A DNA stretch of 64,000 nucleotides from an uncultured Christensenellaceae bacterium (lineage in GTDB: Bacteria; Bacillota; Clostridia; Christensenellales; CAG-314), in assembly GCA_910586625.1 (NCBI GenBank), contig CAJUIZ010000008.1:1-64000 (forward strand). Direction: 5' to 3'. The notes beneath the pieces are model-generated. The model saw only the letters and a list, made by a program, of their open reading frames with translations, ran no database searches and was not told where the DNA came from. Positions 27,745-37,334 of the stretch are shown here, piece by piece; position 1 is the first letter of the stretch, and every line of letters begins with the position of its first letter. The position numbers and the translations under genes were made by a program.

Positions 27745-28533
27745 CTATTTGTTGACGTTAGGAGTAATAACGCCGTTAAGGTCGACAGTTATCACAACTC
27801 CGTCTTGTTGTAAATTTTCTTTATCCGTGTAATAAACGCTATACGCCGCGATAATACGCTTTTCTAAATTCTGATCCGGCATTAAAACCTTGATTTTAGC
27901 TCCGGACAATGTTTTGATAATCATACTTCCGTTTTCGTCAAACGTAAATACGTCCTGCGCGCCTAAAATCGCGGGCAAATCTTCCAATTCCAAATTACAC
28001 TGCCAACTTGCTATTATCGCTTGCAAAATGTAATTCAAACGCGCGTTATTTTTCTCGTCCGTAAACTTGAACGGTTTTCCGAGTTCGTTAACCGACGGGT
28101 CGCGATGCTCGAATGCCGAAGTAATATCTATACAATTACTCTCGGGCGACTGTTTAGTTACGTAACCGAACGAATCTACGTAAACGGTCAGACCTTCCAC
28201 GTCTAACTTTACCGCAGGTACGCGTTTAACAAAATGAACTTCCAATATATTAGGAAAATTCTTCACAACGGCAAACGCGTGCCATTCGTCGTACTTCGCG
28301 TTCAGTTCGGAAAGTAACTTATCCTTAGATAAAAACAGAATGCTTTTACCGCGAGAAAATTCCAAGACGTTATCCGCAGTAGGACTGCCGTCGGTAGGAA
28401 GAGTCTGATTTCCGTCGAATTTATGATATACAGGAGTAACTTTTTGAACGGAAAATACCGACGCCATTATGACCACTATTGCAATCACAACTGCGACAAT
28501 CGCTATTAAAGTAATAAGTCTTTTGCTTTTCAT
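27745..28533 (-). CDS. ftsQ: Cell division protein FtsQ/DivIB
   Basis: The 262-residue protein has a short basic cytoplasmic tail, one N-terminal membrane segment (about residues 7-29), a POTRA-like domain (GKSILFLSKDKLLSEL, VVKNFPNILEVHFVKRVPAVKL) and the beta domain of FtsQ/DivIB. It bridges early and late divisome parts. The assignment is supported by position just upstream of ftsA. Confidence 0.85.
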   Translation of the reverse strand: MKSKRLITLIAIVAVVIAIVVIMASVFSVQKVTPVYHKFDGNQTLPTDGSPTADNVLEFSRGKSILFLSKDKLLSELNAKYDEWHAFAVVKNFPNILEVHFVKRVPAVKLDVEGLTVYVDSFGYVTKQSPESNCIDITSAFEHRDPSVNELGKPFKFTDEKNNARLNYILQAIIASWQCNLELEDLPAILGAQDVFTFDENGSMIIKTLSGAKIKVLMPDQNLEKRIIAAYSVYYTDKENLQQDGVVITVDLNGVITPNVNK

Positions 28534-28721
28534 TTTACTCCTTAAAACTCTGCCGTCTAAACGCGATACTCGCTATGACATCAGTTATCAATCGTAAATA
28601 TTATACAACCATTTAGACGGGCAGTCAATTACTTTAATATAAAACGAATTTCGAATAATTGCGAAAATGACAATAATCTTCCAACATCTTGCGGCTTTGC
28701 TGTTTCGGTCGCAAAAACGGC

Positions 28722-28751
28722 AAAAAAATAGCCGATAATAATATCGGCTAA
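28722..28751 (-). terminator. Terminator after murA
   Basis: GCCGATA and TATCGGC form a 7-bp stem followed by a T7 run on the minus strand. It separates murA from ftsQ-ftsA-ftsZ-asnS, which must then have a promoter in 28534-28721; I see no convincing one there. Confidence 0.88.
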
Positions 28752-28775
28752 CCGTTACTCTGTCGGCAACGTTAT

Positions 28776-30020
28776 TTATGTATTTTCCGTTATATCCGCG
28801 CCCAATTCGGCAAGACTTTCCGCCAAATTGCAATATCCTCTGTTTATATGCTCCACGCCGCGAACGACCGTCTGCCCCCGAGCGTTTAGTCCTGCGATTA
28901 CCAAACCTGCGCCGCCGCGTAAATCGCGAGCTTGAACGGTTATCCCGCGAAGATTGCTGCCGTATATAATAGCTTTGTTGTCTTTTACTATTATATTCGC
29001 ACCCATTTTATTGAGCTCCGCCGCATTGGATTGAAGCCTGTTTTCAAATAAATTCTCACATATAATTGTTTTTCCGCCGTTGGAAAACGCTGCGAGCGAC
29101 ATTGTCAAAGATTGCATATCCGTAGGGAAAAACGGATACGGAGCAGTGATAATGCGTCCATAATCGCTCGGCTGAGAATCGGCCGTCAAAGTTATTGCGT
29201 CGAAGTACTCCTTCACGGCGAATCGAGTTTCAAGCTTATTAATAAAAGACCGTAAATGCTCGGGTCGGCAATTTGTTACGGTTACGCGGCCTGTAGCCGC
29301 GACAGCGGCGGACAGGTAAGTGGCGACTACAATCCTATCCGGAATAACGGTAAACTCCGCCCCGTGAAGCTTGTCTGTTCCGCGAACAGTAATATCTACC
29401 CCGCCTACGCCTTCGATATCGGCACCCATTGCCACAAGCATTTCTTCGAGAGCAACCACTTCCGGCTCGGTAGCCGCATTACTGAGAATAGTTTCACCGC
29501 GCGCCAACACGCTTGCGCACAACAGGTTTTCCGTCGCGCCCACGCTTGCAAAACGCATATGATATCTCGCTCCGCACGGTTTTCCGCGGCAAATTACGGA
29601 ACTGTCGCGACACTGAACATCCACACCCAAAGCCTGCAATCCCGCAAGGTGAATATCTATAGGGCGCGCTCCTATTGCGCAGCCGCCCGGCAGCGGCAAC
29701 TCTATCTCGTTATACTTCGCTACAACTCCGCCCAAAATTAGCGCAGAGCCCCTAAGCAACGTCGCGTATTTTTCCGGAGCCTTTACGGTATTAAGTTTTC
29801 CGCTCACTACCACCGTATCGCCTTGCCAAGTTATGTTTTTGCCCATTGCTTTCAGCAAGTCAATCATATTGGCAACGTCCACTATGTAAGGACAATTGTG
29901 AATAACAACGTCTTCGTCGGTTAGAACGCTCGCGCCCAAAAGCGGCAAAGCGCAATTTTTTGCGCCGTACACAGCAATTTCGCCGTATAATCGATTGGCG
30001 CCGTTTATTATGTATTCCAT
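28776..30020 (-). CDS. murA: UDP-N-acetylglucosamine 1-carboxyvinyltransferase
   Basis: The EPT fold is clear from GANRLYGEIAVYGAKN at the start, the catalytic-loop Cys in LPLPGGCAIGARPID and the C-terminal RGGAGLVIAGLNARG. It makes the first committed step of peptidoglycan precursor synthesis. The start overlaps ftsW by 13 bases. The protein is full length at 414 residues. Confidence 0.97.
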   Translation of the reverse strand: MEYIINGANRLYGEIAVYGAKNCALPLLGASVLTDEDVVIHNCPYIVDVANMIDLLKAMGKNITWQGDTVVVSGKLNTVKAPEKYATLLRGSALILGGVVAKYNEIELPLPGGCAIGARPIDIHLAGLQALGVDVQCRDSSVICRGKPCGARYHMRFASVGATENLLCASVLARGETILSNAATEPEVVALEEMLVAMGADIEGVGGVDITVRGTDKLHGAEFTVIPDRIVVATYLSAAVAATGRVTVTNCRPEHLRSFINKLETRFAVKEYFDAITLTADSQPSDYGRIITAPYPFFPTDMQSLTMSLAAFSNGGKTIICENLFENRLQSNAAELNKMGANIIVKDNKAIIYGSNLRGITVQARDLRGGAGLVIAGLNARGQTVVRGVEHINRGYCNLAESLAELGADITENT

Positions 30021-31135
30021 AGTCTCGCTCCCAAACTGTTGTCGCTTCCGTACGCCTTGGATGACAAATTGAGCAGTATTCCCATCGCGGACATAAACAC
30101 AACCAGCGACGTCCCGCCGTAGCTTATAAATGGCAGCGGCAAACCTGTAGGCGGTATACTACCGGTAACTACGGCGAAATTAAGCAACGATTGAACCGCC
30201 ACCACCGCGGAAATACCGCCTGCCAAATAACAGGAAAATTTATCCCTGCCGTTCACGGCAATTCTTACTCCGCGCAAGATTACCAAAGCGTACAATGCAA
30301 ACACAATCAAGCATCCGAATAAGCCTGTTTCTTCACCAATAACAGAAAATACGAAGTCGCTTTCAGCAAACGGCAGAAAACGGTATTTCTGCCTGCTGTT
30401 AAATAGCCCGACTCCGAACCAACCGCCGCTTCCCAATGCGTACAGAGATTGTATAAGTTGGTACCCGTCGTCCTTAGGCGAAGCCCACGGATCAAGAAAC
30501 GCCAATAGTCTTTGCAAGCGGTACGGCTCGATAACTATAAGCACCGGCACAGCCAAGGCTATCGGAATAAGCATAAGCAGAAAATATTTCCATTTCATAC
30601 CGCCCAAGTACAGCATAATTATCATCAACATTGCCATACACATCGTAATCGACATATTCGGTTCCGCAATAATCAGTCCGCAAAAAACTATCCCAACGCT
30701 TATTGGCAGTAGACAATAGCGAAGCTTGCTTGTGTCCGTTTTCGACATATATACGGCGCAAAACAGCACGTATGCGAACTTGGCTATTTCCGACGGTTGC
30801 ATAGAAAATCCGCCGATTCCAATCCAACGCTTTGCGCCGTAATTCTCTATGCTGATACCGGGTACGAATACCAAACACAGCAATACGACCGACAAAACAA
30901 CACCCGCTATCCAAAGCTTTTTTATAAGCTTTATGTCGATAAAAATTATCGCCGTCATTGCAACCAATCCGATAAGCGCGCCGACAAGCTGTTTAGTCAA
31001 AAAGAAATACTTATTTCCGTAAGTTAGCTGAGCGGAATAGTTGCTGGCACTGTAAACGAATAGCAATCCCAAAACAACCAATATCAATACCGCAATTAAT
31101 AATATGTAATCAACACGCTTTTTCGCCACACGCAA
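30008..31135 (-). CDS. ftsW: Peptidoglycan polymerase FtsW (SEDS family)
   Basis: About ten membrane segments in 375 residues, with the SEDS signatures GIGGFSMQPSEIAKF and the C-terminal GLPLPFISYGGTSLV. It polymerises glycan strands at the septum with its partner PBP, here the ftsI product. It overlaps murD upstream and murA downstream. Confidence 0.95.
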   Translation of the reverse strand: MRVAKKRVDYILLIAVLILVVLGLLFVYSASNYSAQLTYGNKYFFLTKQLVGALIGLVAMTAIIFIDIKLIKKLWIAGVVLSVVLLCLVFVPGISIENYGAKRWIGIGGFSMQPSEIAKFAYVLFCAVYMSKTDTSKLRYCLLPISVGIVFCGLIIAEPNMSITMCMAMLMIIMLYLGGMKWKYFLLMLIPIALAVPVLIVIEPYRLQRLLAFLDPWASPKDDGYQLIQSLYALGSGGWFGVGLFNSRQKYRFLPFAESDFVFSVIGEETGLFGCLIVFALYALVILRGVRIAVNGRDKFSCYLAGGISAVVAVQSLLNFAVVTGSIPPTGLPLPFISYGGTSLVVFMSAMGILLNLSSKAYGSDNSLGARLWNT

Positions 31136-32417
31136 GCTCCCTTACAGACTTTTGAAAATAGTCTCCGCGTTCGGCATACCCGCTGAAACTGTCAAAGCTC
31201 GCACACGCATTTGACATTAGCACCGTGCCGCCTATCGGTAACATTTTGCGATAACAATACTCTACCGCATACTTGATATCGTACAATACCGTAACGTCTA
31301 CACCGAATTTCTTTCCCGTTTTCGCGATTTGCTCCGCCGTATCGCCTACCGCAGATACCAAGACAGTATTGTCGGAAATACTTTCGAAAATTGCATCGAA
31401 CGGTTCACCTTTGCTCGATCCGCCCAATATCAACGCCAATGGTTCGGTATAATTTGCCAAAGCATTTACAGTGGCGTGAACGTTCGTCGCCTTGCTGTCG
31501 TCCACGAATTTTACGCCGTTTATTTCCGTTACGAACTGCAATCTATGCGGAAGAAAACAGTACGTGCCGAGAGCCTGCACAATACTTTCCGTACCCAAGC
31601 CAGCGGCGCGGCAAGCAAGTATTGCCGCCAATGCATCGGACTGATTATGCTTGGCGAATTGCATCAAAAACTCTGCGTCTACCGTGTCGATTTCATTTCC
31701 GAATTTGACAATAACTTTGCCGTTTTCAAAGTAAACGTCCGCGCGCTTATCCGCGAGAGAATAATACAGCTTTCGGCATTTGCATAGCGACGAAATTTCT
31801 TTCGTATTAGCATCGTCCCAATTAAACACGGCATACGCTTCGGGACGCTGACAGCGGAAATTGTTTATCTTCGCCGACGCATAGTTTTCAACACTGCCGT
31901 GATAATCCAAGTGATCGTTCGCAAAATTTGTAAATACGCTGACGTTCGGAGCAAAGTTCCTGCAATTGTCAAGTTGAAAGCTTGAGCTTTCCAATACTAC
32001 TACGTCTTGTTCCGTAACAGAAAGAACCTGCGACGAAAGCGGCGTACCGCCGTTACCCAACAGTTTGCAGCGTTTGCCGTCTAATTTCAGAACGTGATAT
32101 ATCATCTCGCAAACTGTCGTTTTTCCGTTAGTTCCCGTTACCGATATGGTCCTGCCTTTACACAATGGAAAGCAGTATTCCAATTCGCCGATTATTTTCG
32201 CTCCTGCAGCTTTCGCCGCTTTTACTCCGGGCGCAGACGGTTTTACTCCGGGACTAAGTATTACAACGCTGTCATTGGAAAATTTCCCGTTGCCGTCGAA
32301 TCCGATATTATCGTCATAAAAACAGACATTCTTGCCTTGTTGTTTAAGCAAATTGCCCAAGCTTAGCCCTGTTTTACCCCTTCCGTAAATTATTATGTCT
32401 GACATATTATTCTCCAA
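31110..32417 (-). CDS. murD: UDP-N-acetylmuramoylalanine--D-glutamate ligase
   Basis: The Mur ligase pattern is complete: N-terminal Rossmann part (YGRGKTGLSLGNLL), ATP loop SVTGTNGKTTVCEMI, FTNFANDHLDYHG and C-terminal LILGGSSKG. It adds D-Glu to UDP-MurNAc-Ala. The end overlaps ftsW by 26 bases, the start overlaps mraY. Confidence 0.96.
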   Translation of the reverse strand: MENNMSDIIIYGRGKTGLSLGNLLKQQGKNVCFYDDNIGFDGNGKFSNDSVVILSPGVKPSAPGVKAAKAAGAKIIGELEYCFPLCKGRTISVTGTNGKTTVCEMIYHVLKLDGKRCKLLGNGGTPLSSQVLSVTEQDVVVLESSSFQLDNCRNFAPNVSVFTNFANDHLDYHGSVENYASAKINNFRCQRPEAYAVFNWDDANTKEISSLCKCRKLYYSLADKRADVYFENGKVIVKFGNEIDTVDAEFLMQFAKHNQSDALAAILACRAAGLGTESIVQALGTYCFLPHRLQFVTEINGVKFVDDSKATNVHATVNALANYTEPLALILGGSSKGEPFDAIFESISDNTVLVSAVGDTAEQIAKTGKKFGVDVTVLYDIKYAVEYCYRKMLPIGGTVLMSNACASFDSFSGYAERGDYFQKSVRELACGEKAC

Positions 32418-33402
32418 AACACAACAAAACGAACATTACGCACACCGTGACGGCTACATACAACGCACAAATACGAGACTCGCTCCATTTCTTCTTTTGA
32501 AGATGATGGTGAAACGGCGCCATGAGAAAAATGCGCTTGCCCTTAGTGATTTTGAAATACAATACTTGCATTATTACGGATACGCAGGACACCACAAACA
32601 TAAGCCCCAGCACAGGGATAAACAAACTCATTCGAGTAAATATCGCGCTACAAGCCACCAGCGCGCCCAAGGCAAGCGAACCCGTATCCCCCATAAAGAC
32701 CTTGGCATCGTTAATATTGAACAACAAAAACGCTCCCAATGCGCCGCAACCGATGTAACACAGTGTAATAATATCCTGAGTTTGTCTGTATGCGTACGTA
32801 TCGCCTATGCTTTCGAGAAGCGTCAGCTCCCTGCTCAGCAAAGCTATCATTCCCGCAAGAAAGCATATCGTAGTACAGCTTGCCAATCCGTCTATACCGT
32901 CTGTAAGATTGACTCCGTTAGTACAGGCAAGATATATAAATATTACTAACGGAATTATCCAAAAACCGATTTTGACTTGAATATCGGTAAACGGCACTCT
33001 CAACTTGTCGCCGATTGCGACGTCGCCGTACACGTATAACGCAACCAATACGGCTATTGCCAACTGTATGATTATCTTTTGGTAAGCGCGCAATCCCATA
33101 TTGTGCTTATAACGAATTTTTATAAAATCGTCTAAAAAGCCAACAATGCCGTACGCTACGAAAACCGCGACGGCAACAGCGGTAGGACGATTATTCCAAT
33201 CGCAGAATATTGCCGACGCAACAGTTATTGCCACAATAAAAGCTATTCCGCCCATAGTGGGTGTACCTTGCTTTTGCGAGTGTTCCGTAACGTACTGTAA
33301 TATTTCCTGTCCCGCTTTGACCTTTTTTAGCAGCGGAAGCAACACTCCGCACAGTAACAAGCTCAAAGCGAACGCTACCAAAAAAGATAACGGCCTGTTC
33401 AT
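32407..33402 (-). CDS. mraY: Phospho-N-acetylmuramoyl-pentapeptide transferase
   Basis: Ten predicted membrane segments, the DDFIKIRYKHNMGL loop, NLTDGIDGLA and the C-terminal MAPFHHHLQKK, all MraY hallmarks, are found in 331 residues. It loads the MurNAc-pentapeptide on undecaprenyl phosphate to form lipid I. The next enzyme, MurG, is not in this cluster. Confidence 0.96.
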   Translation of the reverse strand: MNRPLSFLVAFALSLLLCGVLLPLLKKVKAGQEILQYVTEHSQKQGTPTMGGIAFIVAITVASAIFCDWNNRPTAVAVAVFVAYGIVGFLDDFIKIRYKHNMGLRAYQKIIIQLAIAVLVALYVYGDVAIGDKLRVPFTDIQVKIGFWIIPLVIFIYLACTNGVNLTDGIDGLASCTTICFLAGMIALLSRELTLLESIGDTYAYRQTQDIITLCYIGCGALGAFLLFNINDAKVFMGDTGSLALGALVACSAIFTRMSLFIPVLGLMFVVSCVSVIMQVLYFKITKGKRIFLMAPFHHHLQKKKWSESRICALYVAVTVCVMFVLLCFGE

Positions 33403-33431
33403 AATGCTCCTTTACAATTTGTCCTTATGTA

Positions 33432-34859
33432 CTATTCGATACGCAACAGATTACGCACCACGTCTACGTCGGAATACGGGAATTTTTTACCGCGAATTTC
33501 TTGGTACTCTTCCGCGCCCTTACCTAAAATTGCAACGGTATCGCGTCCGGTCGCAATAGATAACGCATACTCCGTTGCCTGACTACGGTTTAATACTACT
33601 TTGTATTTGCAGCTCAGCCGCTCATATACATCGCGCGCTATGGCTCTCGGGTCTTCGTACCGCGGATTATCATTTGTAAGCACTGCGAAATCGGCGTATG
33701 CAGATACTGTTTCCGCTATAAGCGGACGCTTGAACTTGTCACGATTACCGCCGCAACCGAAGACTACTATTAAATTGCCTTCCGCAGTTTTTTTCAAAAA
33801 GGAAAGTATATTTTTAATGCCGTCGGGAGTATGAGCGAAATCCACCACTATACGCGCGCCGTCGCTGCGAATTATCGTTTCGTTTCTTCCGTTTACTCCC
33901 GATACGTCTTTCACTGCGGCGACGGCGGTATCGACATCGACGCCCAATAAAAGCGCGCAAGACAATGCCGCCAGCGTGTTATAAACATTAAACTCGCCCG
34001 CAAGCTTTGTTGTTACCAACGCTTCCTGACCGAACGCATTTAACGCATACGAGCATCCTTCCTTACCGACTTTTACGTTGCAAGCCATTATATCCGCGTT
34101 GGATTTGATAGAATACGTTACACGCGGCAAATCGGTCGCCAGATTTTTGCCTAATTCGTCGTCTGCGTTGGTAACTACGTTTCGAACAAACTTTCCCACG
34201 AAGAAGCTCGTTTTAGCACGCGCGTATTCTTCCATAGTATGGAAGAAATCCAAGTGATCCTGCGAAAAATTAGTAAATATCGCCACGTCCGAACGCACCC
34301 CGTCCAGCTTGCGCAATGCGATTGCGTGAGCGGATGCTTCCATTATTACAACATCTATTTTGTTCAAGTACATTTGTTTGAACCAGTAATGAAGCTCGAT
34401 CGGATCCGGAGTAGTAAGTCCCACGGAATGTCTTTGTCCGTTAAAGAATATTCCGTTAGTGCCTATAACCGCCGTTTTGTAGCCTGCGCGAGATAATATA
34501 CCGTCCAGTATATACGAAGTGGACGTTTTACCGTTAGTACCAACTATTGACACTATTTTAAGTTTATCTACGCAATTGTCGTAAAAATTCTTGGCCGCCA
34601 CACTCATCGCGGAACGAACGTCGCCGACGATAATTTGCAACGCCTGCGTATCCAACTTGCGGTCGCACACGATTGCTGCCGCACCGTCACCTATCGCTTT
34701 ACGGAAAAAATTGTGCCCGTCATATTTATTACCTTTAAGACAAAAGAATAAACAATTTTGTTTTACGGTAGACGTATCGCACGATAATGCAGATATATCG
34801 GGATTACCGTTCCCCACCGCTTCATATGCAATTCCGTTTAACAATTGTTGAAGATACAT
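33432..34859 (-). CDS. murE: UDP-MurNAc-tripeptide synthetase (meso-DAP adding)
   Basis: ATP loop VGTNGKTSTSYIL, NFSQDHLDFH and, in the C-terminal domain, TNDNPRYEDP. DNPR is the motif that marks meso-diaminopimelate-specific MurE, against lysine-specific forms. So the wall peptide should carry mDAP at position three, as in most Clostridia. The ATG follows GCGGAG, which directly abuts a strong terminator. Confidence 0.95.
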   Translation of the reverse strand: MYLQQLLNGIAYEAVGNGNPDISALSCDTSTVKQNCLFFCLKGNKYDGHNFFRKAIGDGAAAIVCDRKLDTQALQIIVGDVRSAMSVAAKNFYDNCVDKLKIVSIVGTNGKTSTSYILDGILSRAGYKTAVIGTNGIFFNGQRHSVGLTTPDPIELHYWFKQMYLNKIDVVIMEASAHAIALRKLDGVRSDVAIFTNFSQDHLDFFHTMEEYARAKTSFFVGKFVRNVVTNADDELGKNLATDLPRVTYSIKSNADIMACNVKVGKEGCSYALNAFGQEALVTTKLAGEFNVYNTLAALSCALLLGVDVDTAVAAVKDVSGVNGRNETIIRSDGARIVVDFAHTPDGIKNILSFLKKTAEGNLIVVFGCGGNRDKFKRPLIAETVSAYADFAVLTNDNPRYEDPRAIARDVYERLSCKYKVVLNRSQATEYALSIATGRDTVAILGKGAEEYQEIRGKKFPYSDVDVVRNLLRIE

Positions 34860-34871
34860 TTCATTCTCCGC

Positions 34872-34910
34872 AAAAAAAATAATCTATACGACGGTATCGT
34901 ATAGATTATT
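34872..34910 (-). terminator. Strong intrinsic terminator between ftsI and murE
   Basis: AATAATCTATACG and its exact complement form a perfect 13-bp stem with a seven-base loop, followed by a T8 run on the minus strand. It ends right at the murE ribosome-binding site, within the otherwise tight dcw cluster. It should reduce or condition read-through into murE. Confidence 0.88.
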
Positions 34911-34952
34911 GTATTTTAATTATAATCCGTTTATGAGTGAAAAGGGGACAAA

Positions 34953-36689
34953 CTATGTTAGCGGAGCAATGTTTTTGTAATTTATAATTTCCTGAAAAAC
35001 CAGTTTGGCGTAAGGCGCGGCGACTATAGATCCGTAGCTTTGCCCCTGCGGTTCGTCTACTATCATAAGCGTCAAATATTTCGGGCTGCTTGCGGGGAAG
35101 AATCCGATAAAAGACGACACGTACTTGCCCGTAGCTAACGCTCCGTCCACAAACTTTTGTGCAGTTCCCGTTTTTCCGCCAACTTGATAACCTTCTATTT
35201 TGGCATTTTTACCGCCGCCTTCTTCCACTACACGTTGCAGCATCTTGGCAATCTGTGCGCTGGTTTCCGCACTTACAGCACGTTCGACAACGGTGGGAGA
35301 AAAGCGTTTGACGACTTTGCCCGTCGTAGGGTCGGATATTTCCTTAACCAAATACGGCTGCATACGCAATCCGCCGTTAACCGCCGCAGCCGTTGCTACG
35401 CAAAGCTGTAACGCCGTTACGGCAATTGTCTGTCCAAACCCTATACGCGCGAGATCGCCGTTTGTAACCGCGCTTTTCGGCACCAATATACCGGCTTGTT
35501 CACCGGCAAAATCTATGCCGGTTACGGAACCGTAGCCGAATTTGTTAAGATACTCGTACATAGTGTTCTTACCGAGCGACAGCGCAATATCGGTAAAAAT
35601 CGGGTTACAGCTGTTATTAAGCGCGTCGGACAGGTTTTGATTGGAGTGTTTTCCGTTAGTGTGTTTTGTCCAACAGCTTATTTTCGAGCCGTCGATTATT
35701 CGCGTTCCCGAAGAATTGCCGAATACGTGTTCGGCAGAGAATGCCTTGGAGTTGCCGTTGCGGAATTCTTCCAAACACGCCGAAGCTGTAAGCACCTTAA
35801 ACGTCGACCCCGGCTCGTATACGTCGGTTAACAGCGTGTTTTTGGAGTACTTCATCAAATACTCCAAGTTATCTCTCGGGAGGTTGTTAAGGTCTACGCT
35901 GGGCTTAGATGCCATAGCGAGAATTTCTCCCGTTGTCACATCCATTACTATACAACGGGCGGCTTGCGGTTTTTGCTGATACATAGCCAATTCCAAAACA
36001 TTTTCAACAACGGTTTGAATGACCGAGTCTACCGTGAGCGTTACGGTAAGTCCGTTAACGGACGGAATATAGGACATTGTTCCGTTTGTCAGTTCGCTGC
36101 CGACAAGGTCCGTTTCCGTAAGAAGCTTACCGTTTATTCCCTGCAAATATTTATCGTAATACGCTTCCAGTCCGGTTTGCCCCACACCGTCGGACGATGT
36201 GAATCCCAAAACCTGCGAAAGGAAATCGCCGTACACGTAGCTGCGCACGCCTTCCGACGCCAAATAAATACCGTCAAGGTTTGCGCTTCGTATTTCGCTT
36301 GCCTTGTCGCCGTCTATTTGTCTTTTGACGGTTACTTCCGACACACCTTTTTTAGTTAGCTTTTCATACGTCGCCTGATAGTCCAACTCCAATACTTCGG
36401 ACAATATTTTTGCTGCATGTTCCGCGTCGGTTACGCTCTTGGGGCGCGCGTATACGCTGTATCCCGTTTCGGTAGTAGCAATCAAATTACCGTTCGCGTC
36501 CACTATATCTCCGCGATATGCTTTTATAGGCAAATCTCTTTGCCACTGTTCGGACGCTTTTACCTGCAAATCTTTGCCCCAAATTACTTGTATATACGCC
36601 AAACGGCAAAATATGACTGCAAATAAAAAAATTGCCGCCACAATAAGCGTCAGCAATCTTTTTTTAGAAATATAATATTCTTGTTGCAA
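34953..36689 (-). CDS. ftsI: Septal penicillin-binding protein (FtsI/SpoVD type)
   Basis: A class B PBP: one N-terminal membrane segment (about residues 12-33), dimerisation domain, then the transpeptidase motifs STFK (EPGSTFKVLTA), SCN (NNSCNPIF) and KTG (GGKTGTAQK). It cross-links septal peptidoglycan with FtsW. There is no PASTA domain, so it resembles FtsI more than full SpoVD. The start codon is TTG, right after the ftsL-like stop and a GGGGG element; no ATG lies close by. Confidence 0.93.
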   Translation of the reverse strand: MQQEYYISKKRLLTLIVAAIFLFAVIFCRLAYIQVIWGKDLQVKASEQWQRDLPIKAYRGDIVDANGNLIATTETGYSVYARPKSVTDAEHAAKILSEVLELDYQATYEKLTKKGVSEVTVKRQIDGDKASEIRSANLDGIYLASEGVRSYVYGDFLSQVLGFTSSDGVGQTGLEAYYDKYLQGINGKLLTETDLVGSELTNGTMSYIPSVNGLTVTLTVDSVIQTVVENVLELAMYQQKPQAARCIVMDVTTGEILAMASKPSVDLNNLPRDNLEYLMKYSKNTLLTDVYEPGSTFKVLTASACLEEFRNGNSKAFSAEHVFGNSSGTRIIDGSKISCWTKHTNGKHSNQNLSDALNNSCNPIFTDIALSLGKNTMYEYLNKFGYGSVTGIDFAGEQAGILVPKSAVTNGDLARIGFGQTIAVTALQLCVATAAAVNGGLRMQPYLVKEISDPTTGKVVKRFSPTVVERAVSAETSAQIAKMLQRVVEEGGGKNAKIEGYQVGGKTGTAQKFVDGALATGKYVSSFIGFFPASSPKYLTLMIVDEPQGQSYGSIVAAPYAKLVFQEIINYKNIAPLT

Positions 36690-36690
36690 A

Positions 36691-37320
36691 TCAGCCCCCG
36701 AATACTCCGCTTAACCAATCGCACAATGAATCAAACCAATTTGTTTGAACGTTGAAATTTTGTGCGGGTCTTGTTTCTATCTCGGTGTACGTTTGCGTAT
36801 TGGATTTGGAAGCGTCTATGTATCCCAGATTCGTTGCTTTTTCTACCAATAGCGCGTAATCTTCTGCATTAACTTGTTCGGTAAGCTCAGCCACTTTGGT
36901 CGCGACTTCGGTATATTCCGCATTAAGCGCGGATGCCGCGACAAAAGAACCGCTAACGGACACAGAGCAAAGAGTAACGCCTATTATAAGAGCTAATACT
37001 ACTATCGCATAAGAAGCTATCATAACCTTCGTTTTCGTATCCAGCCTGCTCGCCGTTTTTGTCTGTTCGGAATAATTACGCGAGTAGCTCATATTGAGCG
37101 TTTGACTGGACGGCATAACGTCCGCCGTAGCGACCGTAACGTCCGTTTCTTCTACGGGACTCAGTCGACCGAGTCTTTCCTGTATACTGGAAAGCGAAAA
37201 TTCCTGCTGCGCTTCCGTATTGTTAAAATGGTTAGCGGAATAAGACGTTCTTACGTCAGAGTAAACGTCGCTGTTTTGCATTTCGGTTTGTTGATAGCTT
37301 GTATCGCGTGTCCATTGCAT
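36691..37320 (-). CDS. FtsL-position divisome protein with long cytoplasmic tail
   Basis: A 209-residue bitopic protein: a polar, Ser/Thr/Gln-rich N-terminus of about 90 residues, one membrane segment (about 97-122) and a short outer part with a heptad-like stretch (LNAEYTEVATKVAELTEQVNAE region). Placement between rsmH and ftsI and the single-span plus coiled-coil layout fit FtsL, but the tail is far longer than usual and sequence identity cannot be judged here. I use the ATG after GGTG; a GTG three codons earlier is possible. Confidence 0.68.
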   Translation of the reverse strand: MQWTRDTSYQQTEMQNSDVYSDVRTSYSANHFNNTEAQQEFSLSSIQERLGRLSPVEETDVTVATADVMPSSQTLNMSYSRNYSEQTKTASRLDTKTKVMIASYAIVVLALIIGVTLCSVSVSGSFVAASALNAEYTEVATKVAELTEQVNAEDYALLVEKATNLGYIDASKSNTQTYTEIETRPAQNFNVQTNWFDSLCDWLSGVFGG

Positions 37321-37334
37321 TATATTCACCGCCT

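Noticed and set aside
28588..28833. 81-residue ORF on the minus strand between murA and ftsQ
   Set aside because: It starts inside murA in another frame and reads through the murA terminator.
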